DNA of 64,000 nt, taken from contig CP136063.1 of assembly GCA_032622095.1 (NCBI GenBank), positions 267,151,426-267,215,425 on the forward strand. Reading direction: 5' to 3'. Position 1 is the stretch's first letter; each line of letters begins with the position of its first letter. The DNA comes from Siphonodentalium dalli (lineage: Eukaryota > Mollusca > Scaphopoda > Gadilida > Siphonodentaliidae). The position numbers and the translations under genes were made by a program. The notes below the pieces were generated by a model, which was not told the origin of the DNA, did not search any database, and worked only from the letters and a program-made list of their open reading frames with translations. Below are positions 40,401-55,400 of the stretch, piece by piece.

Positions 40401-43400
40401 GGTATAATTACATAAAGGTGGGGTATAATTACATAAAGGTGGGGTATAATTACATAAAGGTGGGGTATAATTACATAAAGGTGTGGGTATAATTAGATAA
40501 AGGTGGGGGTATAATTACATAAAGGTGGGGGTATAATTACATGAAGGTGGGGTATAATTACATGAAGGTGGGGGTATAATTACATGAAGGTGGGGGTATA
40601 ATTACATAAAGGTGGGGGTATAATTACATGAAGGTGGGGTTATAATTAGATAAAGGTGGGGGTATAATTACATGAAGGTGGGGGTATAATTACATGAAGG
40701 TGGGGGTATAATTACATGAAGGTGGGGTATAATTACATGAAGGTGGGGGTATAATTACATGAAGGTGGGGGTATAATTACATGAAGGTGGGGGTATAATT
40801 ACATGAAGGTGGGGGTATAATTCATGAAGGTGGGGGTATAATTACATGAAGGTGGGGGTATAATTACATGAAGGTGGGGGTATAATTTGCTAATGATTAT
40901 TTCTTGAGTTCTAGATGTCTATTACATATACATCTCAGTTAGAGAGTGGGAAATAAATTTAAAAATTACCTCCTCGGAATAGAATTCATGCTAAAATTAG
41001 ATTTCTGGATTTCCCCAGTCGCTGTGCTAAATTTAGGAAGCGGAATATGGTATTGGGGACAACACTATCGGATATAGATAACACAAACCAGCCATCCAAA
41101 ACTGTGGATTAGACAATAAATTATCACTTGAGGTAAAACATTTATATATATTTTAGAATGCTGAAAGGAATGGAATATGCAAAGAACATACCGGCAACAC
41201 CAGTTTGAAACACGCGCTGAGTGAGGAAGCCTCCACATGTGTGCGTGACATTTCCCGGACACTTCGCCGCACAAGCGCCCACAGTTGACTTCCCATGTTT
41301 CCCGTAGCTTTGACCACACCAGCATTCTTTGGTGAATTGGAGGCCTGCATACTGGTAGCCTGAAATAATTATAGAAAATAAAATGAAACAAGAGCTGGGC
41401 TGTCGCCTGGTGCATACCCCCATGTGGCATATCGCCCATAGGGTGGGCATAGAAGTCAGAGGACTTGAAATAGTGAGGCTGTCATTTGCAGAATGAGGTT
41501 CCCAGAGGGTGAATTTAGTGATGCTATCCCGCACAGTGGACTAGCATCACCAAATTCACCCTCTGAGAACCTCATTCTGCTAAGGCCTAAGCAGAATGAG
41601 GTCCCCAGAGGGTGAATTTGGTGATGCTAGCCCGCTGTGCGGGATAGCATCACTAAATTCACCCTCTGGGGACCTCATTCTGCAAATGACAGGCTCACCA
41701 TTTCAAGGCTTGATTGAATATCTGCAGTCCAGGGACCAACCAAGCTAGTGGGTGACAACTTGGGTGACATATTCTCCCTAAAATATGCCACTTCTCCCTA
41801 TTTTTGTCCCAGGGAGAAGTGACGTCTCTCATATACATGTACCAGTATTCATACACTGCATGTCCCAATGCCATGTTTAAAGTGTATTTAAAGATTTAAA
41901 GGTACTCAATCCGATCAGAGGGTCCTATATTACTATTTCTTTGGCTTTGGGGGTAAAAAATATTTGATTCGAGTCGAGGAACCCACCCATCAAAGCTCAG
42001 AGTGATATTGATTTTTGAAATCTATTAATTTTCGGATTTGTAGCCCACAAGGTGACAGAACACGTGATCAAAACGGACAAATTGTGGGTGTAAGATGGAT
42101 AACTCTAAAATCAAGTGCTTACTATTAACAATAATAACCACTTGATTTTAGAGATATCCATCTTACACCCGCAATTTGTCCGTTTTGATCACGTGTTCTG
42201 TCACCTTGTGGGCTACATATCTGAAATTTAATAGATTTCAAAAATCGATATCTAATCACTCTGAGCTTTGATGGGTGGGTTCCTCGACTCGAATCAAATA
42301 TTTTTTACCCCCAAAGCCAAAGAAATAGTAATATAGGACTCTCTGATCGGATTGAGTACCTTTAATGTTATAATGATGTTCTTATTCTCTATAATGGTTC
42401 TATAAATGTGCTCTTATGCTGTATAATTCTTATTGAACCATAGAATTGTTAACCCTTTACCCAACAGAAGGGCCCTGTGCCAATGCATTCTCTTATATAT
42501 GCGAGTCGACCTATGGTCGACTCGCATATATAAGAGAATGCATTGGCACAGGGCATAACTGTAACTATCACAATGTGGTCCAATGATATCCATATTTGTA
42601 TGGTTCTATTGAGACAGACCGAAGATATTTTAGGCTGTTGAAGCTTTATTTGGCCGGTTTTGGCCGGTTTGTTGGGTAAAGGGTAAAGGTGTAAATTGAA
42701 CTTCAGCCATGGCTACCTCTCCCTGATAACAGTTCACTTCTCTCTAATAACCAAACAGGGAGAAGTTACTTCTCCCAATTTTAAACCTCTAGCCAGGTCA
42801 CTGATCGCCACCCAATTCCATTGAGATCTGATGTCTGTTGAAGAAAAATAGCCCTAGAATGAATAATGTAAACAAAACCTTTGAATTAAGACTTCTTTGG
42901 AGGTCCTCATTACGGTATACATTCATAACAAATTTCAATGAGATCCGATAACCTGTGACTGAGATATTTGTATCCACGGAAAAAATCTACAGTTCAAGAT
43001 AAACATAGGAGAATAGCTCTAGAATGGAAATGCAACAACACCAGTTGACACTTCATTGAAAGCCCTAATCATGATGATCATCCATATAGCAGGCTAGCAT
43101 CACTAAATTCACCCTCTGGGGACCTCATACAAAATTTCATCGAGATCCCATAGCCCATGTCTGAGATACTCAGGGAGATGGAAAAAATATCAACATTTCC
43201 AGATAAACAAAGATGAATAACTCTAGAACGGAAATCCTGAACAGAACAATTGAACACTTCTCTGAATGTCCTTACAGTTGAACATCTATACCAAATGTTA
43301 TGGGAGACTCGCATATATACCGTAAGAGAATTCATTAACCCTTTACCCAACAAACCGGCCAAATAAAGCTTCAACAGCCTAAAATATCTTTGGTCTGTCT

Positions 43401-46400
43401 CAATAGAACCATACAAATATGGATATCATTGGAACCGGCTCATTGACCACATTGTGATGGTTACAGTTATGCCCTGTGCCAATGCATTCTCTTATATATG
43501 CGAGTCGACCATAGGTCACCTCGCATATATAAGAGAATGCATTGGCCTAAAAAAAATCTTTTTTTAACACTTTTTACCATTTTTTCTTACATTCTTTAAC
43601 AATTTTATAAATTTTAATGTGTTAAGCCAATGCATTCTCTTATATATGCGAGGCGACCTATGGTCGACTCACATATATAAGAGAATGCATTGGCACAGGG
43701 CCGTTCTGTTGGGTAAAGGGTTAACACAAGGTTTTTGCAAAAGTTCAGGAAGCTCCAGTCATGGAAGGGTACAACTCGCCTTTATGTTGAACATATTATC
43801 TGAATAGTTCCCACCAATGAGAATCCTTGTATTATTTATTACTTGGTATCAATTTGCATACACATTATTACCCCTTTCTTTACTAAATACTCATTGACGA
43901 GTAGTTAACTTAGGATATGTTCAGATAATAAATTCAACATAGGTTGTTTGTTGAACTTATTAGCTGAACATTTCCCACCAAAGAATATAAATCTTTCTCC
44001 TCTTGTATTATCTGTTTGTCCATATGTTGTCTGCTTTTATTAGCTGAACACCCCTCCAAATGAATAATTGACCACTCCGATACATACTTTTGTAACTGAA
44101 TGGGACAATCCATTCAATATAAAATGGGTTAATGGAGTTAAGATATATGGAGATACAAACCTGCTTGAGAACAGAAATTTATACATGCTGTTGGAGAATT
44201 GTTGTCTGGGAAATCTTTGTGCGGTCCGCCCAAATCACGATCATTATTCACGTCGGTATAACAGCCAAGATATTCTCCTGTTGTTCCGTCTGTGGAAAAA
44301 CGAATTGCTATTGAATTAAAGAGTTTCTCTCACAACAGAAACTGCTTCATCATTAGGTGTGACTCAATGGCACATGCACTTATGCTACAGACGGGCTACC
44401 AACAATCATGTAGGATCAAAGAAAAAATAGTTGTGGTTCGGGTTTCCAACCTACCCTATTATATAACAAACTACACTCAAGTTTTTTTAATGATATTCAA
44501 GAAATATTTATGAAATTTTTCTCTTAAATAAAAAATAAATTTTCGATATCTCAGAATGCATTGTTATCTATTAAAGTATTGTGTCTTTCAAAATTTAAAC
44601 TAAGGAAAGCAAAGGAAGACATAAGATATGCTAAAATCAAAAACAAATTAATTGAATAAATACAATTTTAAGCCTTCCTACCAACTCTGATATATTCTGA
44701 CGTGTAATCTGAACACAAGCCTTCAAATAGTGTGTCTGTCATTTGGAGCATGAGGTCCACAGATGGTTAATTTAGTGATGCACAGCAGGCTAGCATCACT
44801 AACTTAACCCTCTGGGGACCTCATTCTGCTTAGGTCTCATCTGCTGGGGAGTATCTATTGTTTTAAATTAACATTGTTTTTAGTTACTTTTTCCATTCTG
44901 TTCAGTTTCTATATCCCGTAATTTGCAGAAGATAAAATGCATAATTGAGGTGACCAATGGGCGAACATCACCAACTTCAACTGGGGTACTTCAATCTGAA
45001 CCTAGGTCTCCTATAGTAGTTGAGGCCTCAGCAGAATGAGGTCCCCAGAGGGGGAATTTGGTGATGCTAGCTCGCTATGTGGGATAGCATCACTGTATTC
45101 ACCCACTGGGGACCTCATTCTGCAAATGTGAGGCACACTATATCCAGGCTTGTTTCGGATCCTCTCTTCTATCATATTTCATCTCAGTATGCTTTGTTAA
45201 AATTGTATGGTACAGTAATGCCCTAAATAATCGACTCCTTAACCACAGCAGAATTATGGGTAACTTTTCAGGATTTAGTCGGAAATATGGCTTGTTGCCA
45301 TTCATCGGAAAGCTCTCAGGGAGAGCTTTCCAATGAATGGCAATAGCTTGTTGCCATTCATCGGAAAGCTCTCAGGGAGAGCTTTCCAATGAATGGCAAC
45401 AAGCCATATTTCCGACTAAATCCTTAAAAGTTACCCATAATTCTGCTGTGGTTAAGCAGTTGATTAATTAGAGCATTACTGTATAACAGATTATAACATG
45501 AATATGGGAAGATTAAATGTTGTTTACCGTAAAGAAAGGCTTAAAAATTGCTTGTGTGGAAGCAGTGCAATTGCACTTAATCCTGCGTCATGTGAAATTC
45601 ACACTGTGAATGACTGAACAATATGCTTATCACCTGCCTTGTGTACTTACGTTTAACATGACAGGAACGTGGCAGACTAGATGGAAACAGTTTATTGTTG
45701 GTGGCCAGACAGCTCATATCTCCAATCTCCTGCTTACATTCTCTAGTGGTAGCACGATGGATTGCTGAAAGAGCATCTTTTGACTCAATCTTACACTTCG
45801 CATTGAAGCCTTTGAATATGTCTGCTGGTATTTTCGATTTATTGTCAGGCTTAGAATGCTTTTCACTGTCTATCTTTATTTCAAAATTATCTGCAGGTTT
45901 ATTATTAAATGTTTGTTGTTGTTGTTGTTTACCAGGACCTCCCTTTATGTGTTCTTCTTGTTTTCTTGTATCATCGAGGGGTGGTCCCTTCCCATTTTCT
46001 TTAACCAAATACAGTCCTGTCAGAGCTCTCGGGTGTTGTCTATTCTTTCCCTGGAAATTTAAAGAAAAATTTTGAACTAATTATGTTAAATGTGTCTTCA
46101 GGTAAATAAGATTCAATTTATCAGTTTTGACTAAAACCAAAGGAGACTTACTATAAACTATGTGATACACATACAGTAATGCCCTAAATAATCGACTCCT
46201 TTATAACGACAACATAATTATGGGTAACTTTTCAGGATTTAGTCGGAAATATGGCTTGTTGCCATTCATCGGAAAGCTCTCCCCGACTAAATCCTGAAAA
46301 GTTAACCATAATTCTGCTGTGGTTAAGGAGTTGATTATTTAGGGCATTACTGTATCAACCATAATTTCATGAATGTATTATAACATAAGTATAACAGACA

Positions 46401-49400
46401 GCTGGTAGGGAAATTCTATGCATTTCTCTTTCATTCATGTGACATATAACTGAGAGAATCACCTCACATATATAACAGAATGCATTGGCCTAATAAATTT
46501 TATATTATTTTTTATAATTGTTAAAAAATGTAAGACAAAATGAAAAAAATGAAAACCGATTGTTAAAGAATGTAAGAAATAATAATAAAAAAAATGATAA
46601 AATTGTAAAAGAATGTAAGAAAAAAATGATAAAATTGTTAAAGATTATAAGAAAAAAATGATGAAAATTGTTATAGAATGTAAGAATTTTTTTTAAATTA
46701 TTTTTAAAGAATATAAGAAAAATTTCTAAAAAAAATTATAAAAATTGTTAAAGAATGTAAGAAAAATTGATAAAAAATTGTTAGGACAATGCATTCTCTT
46801 ATATATGTAAGGCGACCTATGGTTGACTCACATATATAAGATAATGCATTGGCACATGATCTTTAATGATTCATCAGCGCAGCTCCCGTCATGAAAGGAT
46901 TAAAGTAACTCATCATTTTCAGACCTCAAAGTAAACCTAGAAAGCACATCTTTTTGTAATGTTCTGAGAATAAATGTGCATGAAATAACCATATACAGAC
47001 TATACTTTCTTTTGAAAGTCCTAATAATTTGACAGAATTTGTCAGCAGTTTTCAACAATCTGCACAGCGCTCTTTATTAGAAACAATTCTGTTAGAAGAC
47101 GGTAAATCTAACAAAGGACACTCGGTTTTGTTAAAAGATGAAGAGAAAAGGTTTAAAGGAACACTCTTTTTCTTCCTAAAGTAGCCTAAAAGCAATATGC
47201 GATAAAATCAATAATTATTGGGTTAAATTTAAAAACCGGATCATTTTATGAGTTGCTTTATGGGAATAATATTAACAATTATACAGTTCTGTTATAGGCC
47301 AAAAAGACTATACTGGACCCTGTGTCAAGTTAGAATACTGGGAAAAAAACAAACTTCAAAATCTCTTGTATCAAGAAGTCACTTGAAAACGAGAAAATAT
47401 TGGAAACCAAGTTTCATGCATATGATCCAAAGTTCTCAGTAATCACTAATGTGCACATAAATCTGTCGCTATTTAAAGAAGAACTAATCAAGTTTTCCAT
47501 TAAAGAATGGAAAAATTCCCATGGTGAGATGCATTATTAATGGATATTTATCACAGAATAAATCTCTTAGCATCAGGGGTCAGGAATGCATATGGAGTTG
47601 ATCATAACCCAGTTCCACATTAAATATAATTACCCCATTGTGTGTTAAAGTCAAGCACCTAAAATGCTTTCTCAGGGCAAGCCTGCAAATAGTGTGTCCG
47701 TCATTTGCAGAATGATGTCACCAGAGGGTGAATTTAGTGATGCTATCCCACATAGTGGGCTATCATCACCAAACTCTGGGAACCTCATTCTGCTTAGGCC
47801 TCAACTGCTATGGGAGACCTGGGATCTGATTGAAGTTCCCCAGTTGAAGTTGGTGACCCATCAGTCACCTTGATTATGCATTTTATCTTCTGAAAATTGG
47901 GTGATATACAAACTGAACAGATAAAGTGACAAAAAACAGTGTTAATTTGAGACTATGGATACTTCCATTAGCAGAATGAGGTCCCCAGAGGGTGAATTTG
48001 GTGATGCTGGCCTCCTTAGTGGGATAGTGTCACTATATTCACACTCTGGGGGACCCCATTCTGCAAATGACAGACACACTATTTGAAGGCTTGTCTGAGG
48101 GTGAGAAATCTGAGGGTAATTATCACAAAAAAGAGGTCAAGAACATTATAACAACATGTTTTTATGATGAACTAAGGCCAAGCCTTGAAATAGTGTGTCT
48201 GTCATTTGCAGAATGAGGTCCCCAGAGGGTGAATTTAGTGATGCTACCCCGCTATGCGGGGTAGCATCACCAAATTCACCCTCTGGGGACTTCTTTCTGC
48301 TTACAACTCAACAGAATGAGGTCCCCAGAGGGTGAATTTGGTGATGCTAGCCCGCTATGCGGGGTAGCATCACTAAATTCACCCTCTGGGGACCTCATTC
48401 TGCAAATGACAGACACACTATTTCAAGGCTTGTGAACTAAGGCACAGGAATAATAGCATGCATGATCGCTACATATAATATCTCATACAAAGAACTACAT
48501 CAGCATATTAATTCCACAATAGTTTACAGATATATATCAACTAGTACTTACAGTAGTAATGCCCTAAATAACCCTTAACCACAGCAGAATTATGGTTAAC
48601 TTTTCAGGATTTAGTCGGAAATATGGCTTGTTGCCATTCATCGGAAAGCTCTCACTGAGAGCTTTCCGATGAATGGCAACAGCATTTAGTCGGAAATATG
48701 GCTTGTTGCCATTCATCGGAAAGCTCTCACTGAGAGCTTTCCGATGAATGTCAACAAGCCATATTTCCGACTAAATCCTGAAAAGTTAACCATAATTCTG
48801 CTGTGGTTAAGGAGTCGATTATTTAGGGCATTTCTGTATATGTACATGTACATCTACTTATATTGTGTATATAGAGTGGCACAATATACATGTAAACACA
48901 CATACTCAAATCTGCCTGGTATGTTTTTGTAGGCATTTGGATACAGACAGCTATAATGTGCAAAAAAACAACTGCAAAAATTATTATAAAATGCATAAGT
49001 ACAACAGCTAATACTTTGTGAGAAGTAAAAACTCTGTAGTTCGGTACCATACTTCTCCTGTAAATAGCTATTATCTCCCAAGAATTAATCATACAGGTAT
49101 TATCTCCCAAGAATCAATCATACAGGTATTATCTCCCAAGAATCAATCATACAGGTATTATCTCCCAAGAATCAATCATACAGGTATTATCTCCCAAGAA
49201 TCAATCATACAGGTATTATCTCCCAAGAATCAATCATACAGGTATTATCTCCCAAGAATCAATCATACAGGTATTATCTCCCAAGAATCAATCATACAGG
49301 TATTATCTCCCAAGAATCAATCATACAGGTATTATCTCCCAAGAATCAATCATACAGGTATTATCTCCCAAGAATCAATCATACAGGTATTATCTCCCAA

Positions 49401-52400
49401 GAATCAATCGTACAGGTATTATCTCCCAAGAATCAATCATACAGGTATTATCTCCCAAGAATCAATCATACAGGTATTATCTCCCAAGAATCAATCATAC
49501 AGGTATTATCTCCCAAGAATCAATCATACAGGTATTATCTCCCAAGAATCAATCATACAGGTATTATCTCCCAAGAATCAATCATACAGGTATTATCTCC
49601 CAAGAATCAATCATACAGGTATTATCTCCCAAGAATCAATCATACAGGTATTATCTCCCAAGAATCAATCATACAGGTATTATCTCCCAAGAATCAATCA
49701 TACAGGTATTATCTCCCAAGAATCAATCATACAGGTATTATCTCCCAAGAATCAATCATACAGCTATTATCTCCCAAGAATCAATCATACAGCTATTATC
49801 TCCCAAGAATCAATCATACAGCTATTATCTCCCAAGAATCAATCATACAGGTATTATCTCCCAAGAATCAATCATACAGGTATTATCTCCCAAGAATCAA
49901 TCATACAGCTATTATCTCCCAAGAATCAATCATACAGCTATTATCTCCCAAGAATCAATCATACAGCTATTATCTCCCAAGAATCAATCATACAGCTATT
50001 ATCTCCCAAGAATCAATCATACAGCTATTATCTCCCAAGAATCAATCATACAGGTATTATCTCCCAAGAATCAATCATACAGGTATTATCTCCCAAGAAT
50101 CAATCATACAGGTATTATCTCCCAAGAATCAATCATACAGGTATTATCTCCCAAGAATCAATCATACAGGTATTATCTCCCAAGAATCAATCATACAGGT
50201 ATTATCTCCCAAGAATCAATCATACAGGTATTATCTCCCAAGAATCAATCATACAGGTATTATCTCCCAAGAATCAATCATACAGGTATTATCTCCCAAG
50301 AATCAATCATACAGGTATTATCTCCCAAGAATCAATCATACAGGTATTATCTCCCAAGAATCAATCATACAGGTATTATCTCCCAAGAATCAATCATACA
50401 GGTATTATCTCCCAAGAATCAATCATACAGGTATTATCTCCCAAGAATCAATCATACAGCTATTATCTCCCAAGAATCAATCATACAGCTATTATCTCCC
50501 AAGAATCAATCATACAGCTATTATCTCCCAAGAATCAATCATACAGGTATTATCTCCCAAGAATCAATCATACAGGTATTATCTCCCAAGAATCAATCAT
50601 ACAGCTATTATCTCCCAAGAATCAATCATACAGCTATTATCTCCCAAGAATCAATCATACAGCTATTATCTCCCAAGAATCAATCATACAGCTATTATCT
50701 CCCAAGAATCAATCATACAGCTATTATCTCCCAAGAATCAATCATACAGGTATTATCTCCCAAGAATCAATCATACAGGTATTATCTCCCAAGAATCAAT
50801 CATACAGCTATTATCTCCCAAGAATCAATCATACAGGTATTATCTCCCAAGAATCAATCATACAGGTATTATCTCCCAAGAATCAATCATACAGCTATTA
50901 TCTCCCAAGAATCAATCATACAGGTATTATCTCCCAAGAATCAATCATACAGCTATTATCTCCCAAGAATCAATCATACAGGTATTATCTCCCAAGAATC
51001 AATCATACAGGTATTATCTCCCAAGAATCAATCATACAGCTATTATCTCCCAAGAATCAATCATACAGGTATTATCTCCCAAGAATCAATCATACAGCTA
51101 TTATCTCCCAAGAATCAATCATACAGGTATTATCTCCCAAGAATCAATCATACAGGTATTATCTCCCAAGAATCAATCATACAGGTATTATCTCCCAAGA
51201 ATCAATCATACAGGTATTATCTCCCAAGAATCAATCATACAGGTATTATCTCCCAAGAATCAATCATACAGGTATTATCTCCCAAGAATCAATCATACAG
51301 GTATTATCTCCCAAGAATCAATCATACAGGTATTATCTCCCAAGAATCAATCATACAGGTATTATCTCCCAAGAATCAATCATACAGGTATTATCTCCCA
51401 AGAATCAATCATACAGGTATTATCTCCCAAGAATCAATCATACAGGTATTATCTCCCAAGAATCAATCATACAGGTATTATCTCCCAAGAATCAATCATA
51501 CAGCTATTATCTCCCAAGAATCAATCATACAGCTATTATCTCCCAAGAATCAATCATACAGCTATTATCTCCCAAGAATCAATCATACAGGTATTATCTC
51601 CCAAGAATCAATCATACAGCTATTATCTCCCAAGAATCAATCATACAGCTATTATCTCCCAAGAATCAATCATACAGCTATTATCTCCCAAGAATCAATC
51701 ATACAGCTATTATCTCCCAAGAATCAATCATACAGCTATTATCTCCCAAGAATCAATCATACAGGTATTATCTCCCAAGAATCAATCATACAGGTATTAT
51801 CTCCCAAGAATCAATCATACAGCTATTATCTCCCAAGAATCAATCATACAGGTATTATCTCCCAAGAATCAATCATACAGCTATTATCTCCCAAGAATCA
51901 ATCATACAGGTATTATCTCCCAAGAATCAATCATACAGGTATTATCTCCCAAGAATCAATCATACAGGTATTATCTCCCAAGAATCAATCATACAGGTAT
52001 TATCTCCCAAGAATCAATCATACAGGTATTATCTCCCAAGAATCAATCATACAGCTATTATCTCCCAAGAATCAATCATACAGGTATTATCTCCCAAGAA
52101 TCAATCATACAGCTATTATCTCCCAAGAATCAATCATACAGGTATTATCTCCCAAGAATCAATCATACAGGTATTATCTCCCAAGAATCAATCATACAGC
52201 TATTATCTCCCAAGAATCAATCATACAGGTATTACCTCCCAAGAATCAATCATACAGCTATTATCTCCCAAGAATCAATCATACAGCTATTATCTCCCAA
52301 GAATCAATCATACAGGTATTATCTCCCAAGAATCAATCATACAGCTATTATCTCCCAAGAATCAATCATACAGGTATTATCTCCCAAGAATCAATCATAC

Positions 52401-55400
52401 AGGTATTATCTCCCAAGAATCAATCATACAGGTATTATCTCCCAAGAATCAATCATACAGGTATTATCTCCCAAGAATCAATCATACAGGTATTATCTCC
52501 CAAGAATCAATCATACAGGTATTATCTCCCAAGAATCAATCATACAGGTATTATCTCCCAAGAATCAATCATACAGGTATTATCTCCCAAGAATCAATCA
52601 TACAGGTATTATCTCCCAAGAATCAATCATACAGGTATTATCTCCCAAGAATCAATCATACAGCTATTATCTCCCAAGAATCAATCATACAGGTATTATC
52701 TCCCAAGAATCAATCATACAGGTATTATCTCCCAAGAATCAATCATACAGGTATTATCTCCCAAGAATCAATCATACAGCTATTATCTCCCAAGAATCAA
52801 TCATACAGGTATTATCTCCCAAGAATCAATCATACAGCTATTATCTCCCAAGAATCAATCATACAGGTATTATCTCCCAAGAATCAATCATACAGGTATT
52901 ATCTCCCAAGAATCAATCATACAGGTATTATCTCCCAAGAATCAATCATACAGGTATTATCTCCCAAGAATCAATCATACAGCTATTATCTCCCAAGAAT
53001 CAATCATACAGGTATTATCTCCCAAGAATCAATCATACAGCTATTATCTCCCAAGAATCAATCATACAGGTATTATCTCCCAAGAATCAATCATACAGCT
53101 ATTATCTCCCAAGAATCAATCATACAGGTATTATCTCGCAAGAATCAATCATACAGGTATTATCTCCCAAGAATCAATCATACAGGTATTATCTCGCAAG
53201 AATCAATCATACAGGTATTATCTCCCAAGAATCAATCATACAGGTATTATCTCGCAAGAATCAATCATACAGGTATTATCTCCCAAGAATCAATCATACA
53301 GGTATTATCTCCCAAGAATCAATCATACAGGTATTATCTCCCAAGAATCAATCATACAGGTATTATCTCCCAAGAATCAATCATACAGGTATTATCTCCC
53401 AAGAATCAATCATACAGGTATTATCTCGCAAGAATCAATCATACAGGTATTATCTCCCAAGAATCAATCATACAGGTATTATCTCGCAAGAATCAATCAT
53501 ACAGGTATTATCTCCCAAGAATCAATCATACAGGTATTATCTCCCAAGAATCAATCATACAGGTATTATCTCCCAAGAATCAATCATACAGGTATTATCT
53601 CCCAAGAATCAATCATACAGGTATTATCTCCCAAGAATCAATCATACAGGTATTTGAATGTAACATCTGAGTAGCACCATTAAGTGTGGAACTACAGAAA
53701 GTTTACTTCTGATGTTGTTAGCTATCATAAAAATGCATTTTATATGCATATTTGTTGCGGTTCATATGGTTTTCTATGACAAAATGCCTGCAAAATTATA
53801 CAGTACTGTGCAAACTTGCCAGTGTGTCAAGTTGTCAAAGTACATGTACCCTCAGAGGCTCAATGGGACCAGGGTGATCAAGTCTGCAAATAGTGTGTCT
53901 GTCATTTGCAGAATGACGTCCCCAGAGGGTGAATTCAGTGACACTATCCCACAAGGCGGGCTAGCATCACCCAATTCACCCTCTGGTCTGGGAACCTCAT
54001 TCTGCTTAGGCCTCAACTGCTATAGGAGACCAAGGATCAGATTAAAGTTTCCCAGTTGAAGTTGATGATGTTCAACCATTAGCTACCTCAATTACATGTA
54101 TGGATTTTATCTTCTGCAAATTATAAGATATAGAAACTGGGGAGATATAGAAACTGAAGAGAAAAGTAACTAAAAACAATGTTAATTTGAGACTATTGAC
54201 ACTTCCCAGAAGATGAGGCCTAAGCAGAATGAGGTCCCCACAGAGTGCATTTGGTGATGATAGCCTGCTATGTGGGATAGCATCACTAAATTCACCCACC
54301 GAGCACCTAAGTCTGCACTTGTACAGACTCACTATTTGCAGGCTTGTACAAGAAATATGGCTTGTTGCCATTCATCGGAAAGATCTCCCCGAGAGCTATC
54401 TGATGAATGGCAACAAGCCATATTTCCGACTAAATCCTGAAAAGTTACCCATAATTCTGCTGTGGTTAAGGAGTCGATTACTTAGGGCATTACTGTATTG
54501 ATTGGAATGGCACATTGAGATATCCCTCGCCCCAGATCAACCTTGAAAATCAATCGCGATTTTCGCCCATGTCGGGGTTCGAACCCGAGCCAATCTCGTC
54601 GAGCCCAGACTGCAATGATCTTATTCATGACCTAATCACCTCGGCTACAGGACATACTTAAAAGGAAGCCCTTTCGCCGAGAGTTGGGAAGCATATCAGT
54701 CTGAACATGGGTTAAAATATTGACCCAGAACTGATCTACTATTATATTGGAACAACACAATGCACTTCCCCTGAAATTTTATCTGTGACCATACCTTTAC
54801 TGGTACTGGTGTATACATATATAAGGATTAACTGTCATGTGGACTGTTTTTATGGAGATGTAACCGTGAGGTAAGTGGTCATAACTTGTGTAAAACCCGG
54901 GTTTTACATACAAGTTATGACCAATTACCTCACGGTTACATCTCCATAAAAACAGTCCACATGACAGTTAATCCATATATTTATATACATTTAGCGAAAA
55001 AGCCACTTTTGTAAATGTATTTAAATCGACAAACCCAAATGACGTATCGATGTTGTTATGAGCTTGCAGTTATAAGCCGTTGCGCATTCACCGAGAAATA
55101 ATTGCTACTAGCCACGTGGGCGCCGACCAATCAGAATGCTGGATTTAGTGATGATAACACTTAGTATGTAAATATATCAGATTAATGGAGGCACGGATTC
55201 GGTATAAGTGTTCATTGCTTCAAACATGCTTGCTTCAGTTAGCATGAACAAATTCTCATCAAAGTGGCGATGTATCGATAAGAATGGCACATAATTTTCC
55301 TTGTGATCATTTCAAAGGGAAGGCAACTTGATTCGTGTATCTCCCACTATCTGGGCAAGTTTGTAAATTGATATCAGGGGTTTCTATGGTATGGGCATAT

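Noticed and set aside
41065-41439. Alternative frames over exon 4 as separate genes
   Set aside because: They overlap the WSC exon out of frame and run into intron.
45695-46075. Plus-strand 126-codon frame
   Set aside because: Antisense shadow of xylosyltransferase exon 2.
2911-53653. CRISPR-like arrays
   Set aside because: Units are contiguous without unique spacers, the genome is eukaryotic, and no cas genes occur.
49018-53670. 1,550-codon open frame
   Set aside because: Pure product of a stop-free 29-bp tandem repeat; all three plus frames give the same 29-residue period, and base variation ignores codon position.
54575-54647. Functional tRNA gene
   Set aside because: A and B boxes are present but acceptor and anticodon stems do not close; a SINE is more likely.
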